A stretch of DNA of 64,000 nucleotides from JADJLQ01 sp044227925 (lineage in GTDB: Bacteria; Bacteroidota; Bacteroidia; Chitinophagales; Saprospiraceae), in the NCBI GenBank assembly GCA_044227925.1, contig JBGAVW010000017.1, forward strand, positions 16,242 through 80,241, in the 5' to 3' direction. The translations under genes and the position numbers were made by a program. Position 1 is the first letter of the stretch. Every line of letters begins with the position of its first letter. Under the pieces are notes generated by a model. That model made no database searches and was not told the DNA's origin. It saw nothing but the letters and a program-made list of their open reading frames with translations. Positions 6,615 through 15,200 of this stretch are shown here, one piece after another.

Positions 6615-9600
6615 ATGACCCTGAAACGTAAGAATACATTTCTGATTTGCTTTCTGTTATGCTTTTTATTGCATACGCTGAATGCTGCCGATTACCCGGT
6701 ACAAAAATTTAAGTTTGATATATTAGGTATAGATCAGGGTATTCCACAAGGATTTGTATGCTCCGTAGTACAGGATAGTAAAGGATATTTATGGATCGCC
6801 ACCCGACAGGGATTGTGCCATTTTGATGGTTATCATATTACAAATTTTAAAAACACCAAAGACAGCAACTCGATAGCATCTCATCATTTAAGGCAAGTGT
6901 ATATGGATGGTGATCAACATCTTTGGCTGACATTCGGAGGAGGTGGCATCGACCTGTATGAATATGAAACCGGACGCTTTATTCATGCCATACCTGATGC
7001 TGCGGAAGAATTGAGTTACCAGCCAGGTAATATAGATATATTGGGTTATGTTGACCACCAATTGATAATAGCCAGGAAAAATGGAATACAATCTATTTCC
7101 CTGACTAAGGATAGAAATAAAAAACAATTCACTGTCAGAAATATCAAACCAAGTTCTTCACACGCCCGGATAGATTGGCAACTGGAAACGAGAATGATAG
7201 AAAACAAGGAAGGAAGAATTTGGATTTTCGATCACCAATCGTCTTTACATGAGCTCATAGTAAATTTTAAAACTATGGAATATGACTTGAATGAAGTGAA
7301 GATTCCCGAAGTGATGCATACCAAAAATGCCTTAAAATCAAGCAATCCTTTTATTGCATATGATTATAACCATGCCCTGATATATTTTCAACAATATCAA
7401 AACCTGTATCAATATGCAGTAAAAACAAAGGAAACAAAATTGATCAAAAAAAATTCTATAATTAATTCTGCCTGGGTCAATGCAGTTGATGGTGATGGCA
7501 ATATTTGGGCATCCGACAAAGGAAAACTGGTGAAAATAGATGTGGATAAGGGACAACTATTCTATATTGCAAGCGAGGACCCTATTCAGGAAGCCCAGAA
7601 AGCAAATAATGCGGCTACTATTTATTTAGATCATGCCGGAAATATATGGGTATGCACCACCGGATATGGTTTGTATAAATGGTTGAAACGGAATGCAGCA
7701 TTTAATCATATGCGTACAGAAGGTAGTCTTGCTCCATCCATACGATTTATTAATAAAGGTTTAAATGGTACGATTTACCTCAAACCCTGGGAGGGTACGG
7801 AATATAGGGTAGATTCAAACTCCATGAAATTATTGCCTTTGGATATATATTATGGAGAATATACCTGGGAGAATAAAGGAAAATCAATGATTCCTTTTGA
7901 TTGGCGCAAAGGACTTCCGGAGAATATTTTAAAAAATAGAGATTATTTCATCAGATCAGGGATTTTAGACCAGGTGGTATTAATCGACCCCATGCTTAAC
8001 ACCTACTCCATAATTTACAGTAATAAAGAACCCTACCTGGCCAGTGGGGGGTATGTATTGGATAGCAACCATACGGTTTATATTTTCCTTAGGGATACTC
8101 CCCTAATCAGAAGGATGGATTTGCTATCAGGCCAAATGACTAATCTCAAGATTCCAGATGAATGCGGCATTGTAAATCAAACCATTTTAGATAATCATGA
8201 TGGAATAATATGGATGGCAGGAAGCAATGGATTGGGTGGGGTCTCAACAATAAACAACACCTGGGAAATTTACCCCTATGCCAACAGTAAAGAAACCGGA
8301 CTACTAAGAGGTGCTTTGAGTATGTGCATTAGAAAAGGGCATCCGGATGAAATCTGGATTGGATATGAAGGAGCTGGTTTATGCTTATTTAATAAGAAGA
8401 ATATTTCCTGCAAATACATTACCGAAGAAGATGGACTTTCCAATGATGTGGTGTATGGCATATTGGAGGATGATATGGGTAGTTTATGGATGAGTACGAA
8501 CCGGGGAATTTCAAATTACAATCCCGAAGGCAAAAAGTTTAAAAATTATACTTATTCCGATGGCCTGCAAAGCAATGAGTTTAATCGATATTGTTTTGTC
8601 AAAACACAAACCGGTAAAATGCTTTTTGGAGGTATTAATGGAGTAAATTATTTTAATCCAATCAAAATATCCGATAATAAGTACAATCCCAATATTTGGA
8701 TCACGGATTGGATTATAAATAATAAATCTATCAAACAAAACGCTGAGAATCAAAGTTTGAATAATATAATAAATGGTATTGCAGCAAAAGTAAACCTGCG
8801 ATACAACGAAAATGTAATGACTTTTCAGTTTTCGTCGTCGGATCTCACCTTACCGGAATTAAATAAATACAGTTATAAACTCGAAGGAGCTGAAAAAACC
8901 TGGTCTGCCGAAAGTACCAAGAGAGAAGCAATATACACTTACCTGCAGCCGGGAGATTATACTTTCAGACTAAAAGGTACTAACCGGGATGGAATCTGGA
9001 GCAATCAAGAAGTAAGTATACCTTTTACTATCCTTGCACCCTGGTGGCAAACCTGGTGGTTTAAAACTTTAGTAACGCTAAGCGTAATTAGCCTCATCAT
9101 TGGCTGGTATCAGTACCGTATATTTCAAATTCGTAAAGTTCAAAATATACGTAATAATCTAAGTGCTGATATGCACGACGAAATTGGCAGTACACTCAGC
9201 AGCATTACTTTTTACAGCCAGGCATTATTAATGCAGGATCCTGGTTCCAAACAAAAGGAAATACTACTTAAAATAAAGGAAAATGCACAACAAGTACAAG
9301 ATGGCCTGAGTGACATCATTTGGAGTGTAAAAGCAAGTATGGATTCAATGGAAAATGTATTTTCACGCATGCACCATGTTGGTTCAGAGCTATTGGATTC
9401 AAAATCAATTAAATTTCATTTCGATGCGGATCTAAGTATAAAAAGCTACACGCTTACCATGACACAGCGGAAAAATTTTTACCTTATTTTCAAAGAAGCG
9501 GTACATAATGCAGCTAAATACAGCCAATGTAAAAATGTATGGGTCAGTATAAGCTCCAATAATAAAAATATAATCATGGACATACAAGACGATGGTATAG

Positions 9601-9737
9601 GCTTTGATACGGATACTTTCAGAAATGGAAATGGACTTGGTAATATGACCTCAAGAGCCCTTCAAATGAAAGGTACCCTTACGATTAACAGCAGCAAAGG
9701 CCAAGGTTGTCATCTCCATCTCCAATTTCCTATATAG
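6615..9737 (+). CDS. Periplasmic-propeller sensor histidine kinase (HisKA_3 type)
   Basis: This is a 1040-residue kinase with a signal peptide (to about residue 24) and a two-component-regulator beta-propeller at about 30-700 marked by repeats such as DSKGYLWIATRQGLCHFDG, DGNIWASDKGKL, DHAGNIWVCTTGYGLYKW and DDMGSLWMSTNRGISNYN. A Y_Y_Y domain follows at about 735-810 (KYSYKLEGAEKTW, LQPGDYTFRLKG), then one membrane helix near 815-835. The kinase core has the phosphoacceptor H854 in MHDEIGS, N box EAVHNAAKYS, G1 DDGIGFD and G2 NGNGLGNM, as in NarX/LytS-like kinases. Unlike Bacteroides hybrid sensors, the receiver is a separate protein encoded 48 nt downstream. The stop codon lies inside the palindrome that controls the regulator gene. 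The ligand is unknown. Confidence 0.95.
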   Translation: MTLKRKNTFLICFLLCFLLHTLNAADYPVQKFKFDILGIDQGIPQGFVCSVVQDSKGYLWIATRQGLCHFDGYHITNFKNTKDSNSIASHHLRQVYMDGDQHLWLTFGGGGIDLYEYETGRFIHAIPDAAEELSYQPGNIDILGYVDHQLIIARKNGIQSISLTKDRNKKQFTVRNIKPSSSHARIDWQLETRMIENKEGRIWIFDHQSSLHELIVNFKTMEYDLNEVKIPEVMHTKNALKSSNPFIAYDYNHALIYFQQYQNLYQYAVKTKETKLIKKNSIINSAWVNAVDGDGNIWASDKGKLVKIDVDKGQLFYIASEDPIQEAQKANNAATIYLDHAGNIWVCTTGYGLYKWLKRNAAFNHMRTEGSLAPSIRFINKGLNGTIYLKPWEGTEYRVDSNSMKLLPLDIYYGEYTWENKGKSMIPFDWRKGLPENILKNRDYFIRSGILDQVVLIDPMLNTYSIIYSNKEPYLASGGYVLDSNHTVYIFLRDTPLIRRMDLLSGQMTNLKIPDECGIVNQTILDNHDGIIWMAGSNGLGGVSTINNTWEIYPYANSKETGLLRGALSMCIRKGHPDEIWIGYEGAGLCLFNKKNISCKYITEEDGLSNDVVYGILEDDMGSLWMSTNRGISNYNPEGKKFKNYTYSDGLQSNEFNRYCFVKTQTGKMLFGGINGVNYFNPIKISDNKYNPNIWITDWIINNKSIKQNAENQSLNNIINGIAAKVNLRYNENVMTFQFSSSDLTLPELNKYSYKLEGAEKTWSAESTKREAIYTYLQPGDYTFRLKGTNRDGIWSNQEVSIPFTILAPWWQTWWFKTLVTLSVISLIIGWYQYRIFQIRKVQNIRNNLSADMHDEIGSTLSSITFYSQALLMQDPGSKQKEILLKIKENAQQVQDGLSDIIWSVKASMDSMENVFSRMHHVGSELLDSKSIKFHFDADLSIKSYTLTMTQRKNFYLIFKEAVHNAAKYSQCKNVWVSISSNNKNIIMDIQDDGIGFDTDTFRNGNGLGNMTSRALQMKGTLTINSSKGQGCHLHLQFPI

Positions 9738-9751
9738 CAAGTATTTGCTAT
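9734..9751 (+). promoter_or_regulatory. Palindrome A: proposed response-regulator site before the regulator gene
   Basis: ATAGCAA-GTAT-TTGCTAT is a perfect 7-4-7 inverted repeat. Its centre (9742.5) is exactly 37 bp upstream of the centre of TTTG in TAGATTTG (9774-9781), a good -7 element. Transcription would begin at or next to the ATG at 9786, so the message is probably leaderless. It overlaps the stop codon of the kinase gene and implies autoregulation of the regulator. Confidence 0.75.
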
Positions 9752-9785
9752 TTTTATTTTTGCCAATCTCCTATAGATTTGTACT

Positions 9786-10418
9786 ATGTCTTACAAAGTA
9801 GTAATCTTCGATGACAATACGGAAAGATTGAACAGTGTCAGGCTACTGCTCAATCTTTCTACTGATTTTGAATGTGCAGGAGTGTTTAAAAATTGCAATA
9901 AAGTAATTGATGACATTAAAACTACCTCTCCTGATTTGGTTCTTATGGATATCGATATGCCTGGCAAAAATGGCATAGAGGCCACTAAAATTATAAGGCA
10001 ACATTTCCCATCGTTATTAGTAATCATCCAAACGATTTTTGAAGAGAATGATAAAATATTTGATAGTCTCAGAGCGGGTGCTAATGGATATCTTTTAAAG
10101 AAAACAGGACCAGAAAAATTTTTAGAAAGTTTACTCGAAGCTATCCATGGAGGTGCACCAATGACAGGAAGTATTGCCACCAAAGTGCTACAGTTTTTTG
10201 CCGGTGAGCATCCCGCGAAAAAAGATTATGCTTTGACTGATCGTGAAAAAATGATTTTAGGCTTATTAGTAAAAGGGCACAGTTATAAGATGATTGCAGC
10301 CGAATGCAATATCGCTTACAATACCGTCAATAATCATATCCGGAATATTTATGATAAACTGTATGTAAGTAGTGCTACTGAAGCGGTGAGTTTAGCTCTG
10401 AAAGAAAGGCTGGTATAA
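9786..10418 (+). CDS. NarL/LuxR-family response regulator
   Basis: The 210-residue protein has a receiver domain with acidic pair D9/D10, phosphoacceptor D55 (LVLMDIDMPGKNG), T83 region (IIQTIFEENDKIF) and K105 (GYLLKK). The LuxR-type helix-turn-helix is at about 148-205 (LTDREKMILGLLVKGHSYKMIAAECNIAYNTVNNHIRNIYDKL). It is the obvious partner of the propeller kinase immediately upstream. NarL-type regulators bind as dimers to inverted repeats, and the ATAGCAA-N4-TTGCTAT palindromes before this gene, the SDR gene, the lipoprotein gene and the MopE-repeat gene are the likely targets. The binding assignment is inference from sequence geometry. Confidence 0.93.
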   Translation: MSYKVVIFDDNTERLNSVRLLLNLSTDFECAGVFKNCNKVIDDIKTTSPDLVLMDIDMPGKNGIEATKIIRQHFPSLLVIIQTIFEENDKIFDSLRAGANGYLLKKTGPEKFLESLLEAIHGGAPMTGSIATKVLQFFAGEHPAKKDYALTDREKMILGLLVKGHSYKMIAAECNIAYNTVNNHIRNIYDKLYVSSATEAVSLALKERLV

Positions 10419-10458
10419 TAAAAGTATCGCAATTGTCTTGTTCCTCTATCATTTTGCT

Positions 10459-11208
10459 TTATTGACATACATATCCGCCATCCACACTCACCAGGCTCCC
10501 GGTCATAAATGAGTTTTCATCACTCAATATAAATGCTGCTACTTTTGCTATTTCCTCTGGTTTGCCTATTCTGCCCATGGGTTGTACGGCATCAAATCTG
10601 TGGCGCACCACATCCATAGGTTCATTAAACTTTTCGCTGTAGGTATGAGCTGCCCTCTCCAATAATGGGGTATCGATAGTACCCGGACATATGCAATTCA
10701 CCCGAATATTGTAAGGCGCATAGTCTATGGCCGTACTTTTAGTTAATTGACCGATGGCCCCTTTAGTCAAACCATATACGCTGCTGTGCCCTTTGCCTGC
10801 AAAAGTTTGGTCGGATCCCATAAAAAGTATAGACCCTTTTTTACGTGCTTTCATATAGGGAAGTACATACTTAGCACTATAGAAACTACCCAAAATATTG
10901 ATCTCGGTCACCCGGTCAAAATCATCATCACTGGTATTTTCAATAGATGCAAATAAATGTACCCCGGCATTGGCAAATAGCCAATCAATATGTCCTTCTT
11001 TTTCGATTACTTTTTGTATGGCTGCTTTAATCTCTTTTCTCATACGCACATTACAGGCAATGAAAAAACCATTTTCGGGATTGGTGTCTTTTTGAACATC
11101 AAGATTATATACTTTATGTCCCTGGCTTCGTAATAGTTCTTTAGTGCATTTGCCAATACCACTGGAAGCACCGGTGATAATGACTACTTTGGGTACCATT
11201 GATTCCAT
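10459..11208 (-). CDS. Short-chain dehydrogenase/reductase (SDR)
   Basis: This 249-residue classical SDR has the NAD(P)-binding motif TGASSGIG (residues 12-19), NAG in WLFANAGVHLF, catalytic S-Y-K (MGSDQ, YGLTK) and the PGTIDTPL segment. The D at LDVQKD after the second strand suggests NAD rather than NADP preference. An alternative start is the ATG at 11199, which is closer to the usual SDR N-terminus (VPKVVIITG). It is monocistronic, converges with the response-regulator gene, and carries palindrome B 52 bp upstream, so it is likely controlled by the neighbouring two-component system. The substrate is unknown. Confidence 0.92.
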   Translation of the reverse strand: MESMVPKVVIITGASSGIGKCTKELLRSQGHKVYNLDVQKDTNPENGFFIACNVRMRKEIKAAIQKVIEKEGHIDWLFANAGVHLFASIENTSDDDFDRVTEINILGSFYSAKYVLPYMKARKKGSILFMGSDQTFAGKGHSSVYGLTKGAIGQLTKSTAIDYAPYNIRVNCICPGTIDTPLLERAAHTYSEKFNEPMDVVRHRFDAVQPMGRIGKPEEIAKVAAFILSDENSFMTGSLVSVDGGYVCQ

Positions 11209-11259
11209 AATAATTAGGTTAATTTACTACAAAGGTCTTTTCTATTTTCCATATATAAA

Positions 11260-11277
11260 ATAGCAAATTATTGCTAT
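11260..11277 (-). promoter_or_regulatory. Palindrome B: proposed response-regulator site before the SDR gene
   Basis: ATAGCAA-ATTA-TTGCTAT is a perfect 7-4-7 inverted repeat. On the minus strand its centre (11268.5) is exactly 37 bp upstream of the centre of TTTG (complement of 11230-11233) in GACCTTTG, a degenerate -7 element. The weak TA half of the -7 box fits an activator-dependent promoter. Confidence 0.72.
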
Positions 11278-11507
11278 TTACATGTAGTAGAGGCAAGTAG
11301 TAAAATAAATAGGCTTTAACGTAGTAATCATTGGGATGGCCAAACAAAGTTTATAGTAGACTTTCACCAGATCCTGTCCTACAGAACCAAAGCAGCTGAA
11401 TGAGTGGCCCATCAATGCTACATCCGCGCCATGGATGCTTAAGGTATCGCTATATTTTTTAAAATCAAAACGGCTGATCAAGTTTTAAAAACAAGCATTA
11501 ACTATTT
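11278..11507. other. Intergenic stretch between two proposed regulated promoters
   Basis: This is the centre of the 373 bp gap between the SDR gene and the lipoprotein gene. A 67-codon minus-strand frame exists (11278-11481), but it has no recognisable domain and would run straight into palindrome B and the SDR promoter. I regard it as non-coding. No RNA structure was noticed. Confidence 0.4.
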
Positions 11508-11525
11508 ATAGCAAAAATTTGCTAT
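11508..11525 (+). promoter_or_regulatory. Palindrome C: proposed response-regulator site before the lipoprotein gene
   Basis: ATAGCAA-AAAT-TTGCTAT is a perfect 7-4-7 inverted repeat. Its centre (11516.5) is exactly 37 bp upstream of the centre of TTTG (11552-11555) in CATTTTTG. The ATG of the lipoprotein gene is at 11582, giving a leader of about 20 nt. Confidence 0.72.
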
Positions 11526-11581
11526 TGTATCCCACATGGATGGATAGCATTTTTGTATTCAAAATAACAAATAATGACATT

Positions 11582-12082
11582 ATGAAAAATTTAATTATTA
11601 ACTTGAAAATATTCCTTTTTTTTATCATATTGACCGGTATGGTTTCTTGTGATAAAGAAGAACTTTCCAATAGCCAGGAAAGTAATTTAGAAGTCCGCAG
11701 CGCAGAAATAGATAGAGATTCTTTTGATTTTATTAGTCCTACCTGTTTTGAAGATATTCACTTTACTGGCACAGTTAAATTCGTATATATATCTCAATTT
11801 ACTAATCCGGCAGGAAATAATACCTTTTCATTTGCTGTGAATGCAAAAGGTACCGGAGTAGGCCTTACTAGCGGAAATACATATAATTGGAATGACAATA
11901 TTACTTTTCGTACAAAATTAATAGATCCTAATGCCAGTACACAACATAAAGTATTTACCAGGATAATTGGTAAAGCAGGTGCCCCTTCATTTAAAATAGT
12001 TTTTGTATTTAAAGAGATTTATAATGCCCGGGGAGAGCTAACCGCTGTAAAAATGATAGATATACAACCAGAATGTGAGTAA
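11582..12082 (+). CDS. Secreted lipoprotein of unknown family
   Basis: From the ATG at 11582 the product has 166 residues, beginning MKNLIINLKIFLFF and reaching a lipobox ILTGMVSC with Cys at about residue 24, so it is exported and lipid-anchored. The mature part is beta-rich (FTGTVKFVYISQF, TFSFAVNAKGTGVG, FKIVFVFKEIYNA) with two cysteines, PTCFEDIHF and a terminal PECE, that may form a disulfide. I do not recognise the family. A longer frame starts at 11519, but that start lies within palindrome C. The proposed regulator site places it in the same regulon as the MopE-repeat protein that follows. Confidence 0.75.
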   Translation: MKNLIINLKIFLFFIILTGMVSCDKEELSNSQESNLEVRSAEIDRDSFDFISPTCFEDIHFTGTVKFVYISQFTNPAGNNTFSFAVNAKGTGVGLTSGNTYNWNDNITFRTKLIDPNASTQHKVFTRIIGKAGAPSFKIVFVFKEIYNARGELTAVKMIDIQPECE

Positions 12083-12162
12083 ACGTTATGTCAAACCCGG
12101 AGAAATTGTTTTACCTGGAAGATTTTATCATAGCCAATCAGCAAAAGGCTGGCTAATAATAT

Positions 12163-12211
12163 ATAGCAAATATTTGCTATGGGGTCAGGGAATATGACAA
12201 GGATTTGCTAT
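12163..12211 (+). promoter_or_regulatory. Palindromes D and E: tandem proposed regulator sites before the MopE-repeat gene
   Basis: Site D, ATAGCAA-ATAT-TTGCTAT (12163-12180), is a perfect 7-4-7 inverted repeat. Site E, ATGACAA-GGAT-TTGCTAT (12194-12211), keeps one perfect arm. Their starts are 31 bp apart, close to three helical turns. The centre of E (12202.5) is exactly 37 bp upstream of the centre of TTTG (12238-12241) in TTTCTTTG. E is therefore in the same place as sites A, B and C, and D is an upstream auxiliary site, perhaps for cooperative binding. Confidence 0.7.
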
Positions 12212-12286
12212 TGGCCCTCCGGACACTATACATTTTCTTTGTACCCTGATATTGAGTAAAAGACTATTCAATCAAAAAATCGTATT

Positions 12287-15200
12287 ATGAAAAAAGTATT
12301 CTTATTGACCATCAGCTTATGTATCCAATGTCTACTCTCTGCGCAAACTATTTATTATGTAAGTAGTACTAATGGTAATGATGCCAATAGTGGAACTTCT
12401 GCCGGATCTAGTTTTAAAACATTAAAGCAGGCATTGTATTTGATGAATACCAATAGTCTGATTAATGATATCACTATCTATGTAGAAAAGGGTACGTATT
12501 ATCCTGCTACGGAAACCGACCCGCAACCCGGAGCAGGTACAGGGAGAGATGCTACTTTTCTGGTAAATAACGTTACCGGCACTTTAAAAAGGAAAATCCT
12601 GGGTGGTTATGATTTTAATTCAATGACGAGAGACCCTATTAATAATCCCACCATTTTAGATGGGCAGGGAAATGTAAATCATGTGATGACCATTATCGAT
12701 ATCGGCTCCAGTGCTGAATTTGAATTGAGTGGATTTACAATAAGCAATGGAAATGGAACTCTGGAAAGAGGCAGCTTTAATTACCCTACCAATTCTTTAT
12801 TTGTTAGTGGAAAGATGATTCCCAGGAATGAAGGGGCCGGTATATTTATTGGAGATGCTGTTTCAACTAAAGCAAAAATCACAAATTGTATTATCCGGGA
12901 TAATCATGCCTATGTAGGTGCCGGCATGGCTATGTATCAGTCCCAGGTAGATATCATCAATTGTATTTTTGATGGAAATCGAGCCAAAAAAACAACTCCT
13001 TCAGAACAAGCCTATCCCAATGATGGCCGGGGTGGTGCTATTTTTTATAATAATTTCAATCAGAGTTTTACCCATAAAGTGTACGGAAGTGTTTTTTACG
13101 GAAACAAAGGAGTAGCTAGTGCTGCTATACAATATTCTGCAGCCGGTGCCAGTGGAAAGTTGTTAATACTTAGTTCGAATTTTGTGCACAATGGGAATTA
13201 TTTTGATACCCCATCGCAGCTCTTTGGTGATTATTATCTTATAGAGAAAGAATCAGGCGGGTCGCTTGAAATGGCAAATAGTATTATCTGGAATAATAAT
13301 AACAAAGCCGGTAGTTATGATCGAAACTTAAACCAAAGTTTTGCATTATTAAACCTAGCGGGAACAGTATCATTAATACATGTTTTTATCCAGCATCTGG
13401 GTGATGTGAATAATTCCTATACTACTACCTACATTAGTGTTGAGGACCCACAATTTTTAGATCAAAACAATCCTCTTGGTAGTGATGGGAAATGGATGAC
13501 CGGTGATGATGGCCTTCAATTAAAACCATGTGGCCGCAATACCATCAATGGAATAGAAGGCATGATCAATTCTGCAGAAACAACCTATGTTGCTTTATTA
13601 CCTTCCATAGATTTGTTTGGAAATAAATTAGATCTTACCGGGAGAAATCGAAAAGTAGAAAACCTGGCTGATATAGGAGCTTATGAAACTCAAATGTCAT
13701 ATCTCTCCTGGCCTGACAATGATGGCGATGGTTATGGCGCCAATATTATTGATCAATTTGCTACCCGCTCCTATTGTCCAACTCCACCATCCGGAAATGT
13801 CACCAATCACAGTGATTGTGATGATTTTAACGCAACAGTATACCCCAATGCACCCGAGCTTTGTGAAAATATAGATAACGATTGTGATGGTGTGGTAGAT
13901 GATGGGCTGATAAAAACAAGATATTATCGCGATGCAGATATCGATGGATATGGCAATCCCAATATCTTTAAAGATACCTGCGATCTACCCACAGGTTATG
14001 TTAGCAATTCTGCTGATTGTAATGATGGAAATGCATCTATAAAGCCTGGTGCGACCGAAATATGCAATGGTATAGATGATGATTGTGATGGCTTTAGGGA
14101 TGAAGGCATTGCTATTTGGTACAGAGACTTTGATGGGGATGGAGACGGAGATCCTAATGTCACTAAGGATACTTGTGCTAAACCCAACGGATATGTAAAC
14201 AATCTGAGAGATTGCGATGATCACGACAAATTTACCTGTACTACCTGTCTCGAATTTTGTAATGGTAAAGATGATAATTGTGATGGCATAATAGACGATG
14301 TGCCACGCACTACCTATTATAAAGACAATGATGGTGATCTTTTCGGCGATCCATCCATCCACATTGACAGTTGCAGGCAACCTGCAGGATATGTGTTGGA
14401 GGGCACCGATTGTAATGATAATGACGCCTCCATTCACCCCAATCTCAAAGAATCCTGTAATGGAATAGATGATAATTGTAATGGTACCATAGATGAAGGC
14501 CTGGCTGTGACCTGGTATCGTGATGCAGACGGGGATGGGTTTGGAGATGCTATGAATACCATTTTAAGTTGTCCTCAACCTATGGGATATGTATCCAATA
14601 ATTCAGATTGTGATGATACTTCCAGCAGTATTAATCCAAACGGTACAGAGGTATGCAATGGTAAAGATGATGATTGCAATACTGCTATAGATGAAGGGTT
14701 AGCCATTACCTGGTACCAGGATGCTGATGGTGATGGATATGGTAACCTGGCTATTACCAAAGATAGTTGTTCAATTCCGTCTGGTTATGTAAGCAATAAT
14801 ACCGATTGCAATGATGCCTCCAATGCGATATATCCCGGAGCTCAGGAGTCTTGCAATGGTATGGATGATGATTGTGACCAATCTATTGACGAAGCCCTGG
14901 CCAGTAAATGGTATAGGGATGCCGACGGCGATGGCTTTGGTGATATCAATCAATCTAAAGATAGCTGTGCCCCACCTGTAGGTTATGTAGGAAATACCAG
15001 CGATTGTAACGATCAAAGCAGTTCTATTAAGCCTACCGGTATAGAAATATGTAATGGCACAGACGATAATTGTGATGGCCAGATTGACAATGGCTTAAGC
15101 CTGACCTGGTATAGGGACCAGGACCAGGACGGATTTGGTAATATTAACCTGGCAAAAGACAGCTGTGCTCAACCCTTGGGATATGTAAGCAATCATACCG

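Noticed and set aside
11278..11481. 67-codon minus-strand frame upstream of the SDR gene
   Set aside because: No recognisable domain, and it runs into a regulatory palindrome; likely chance.
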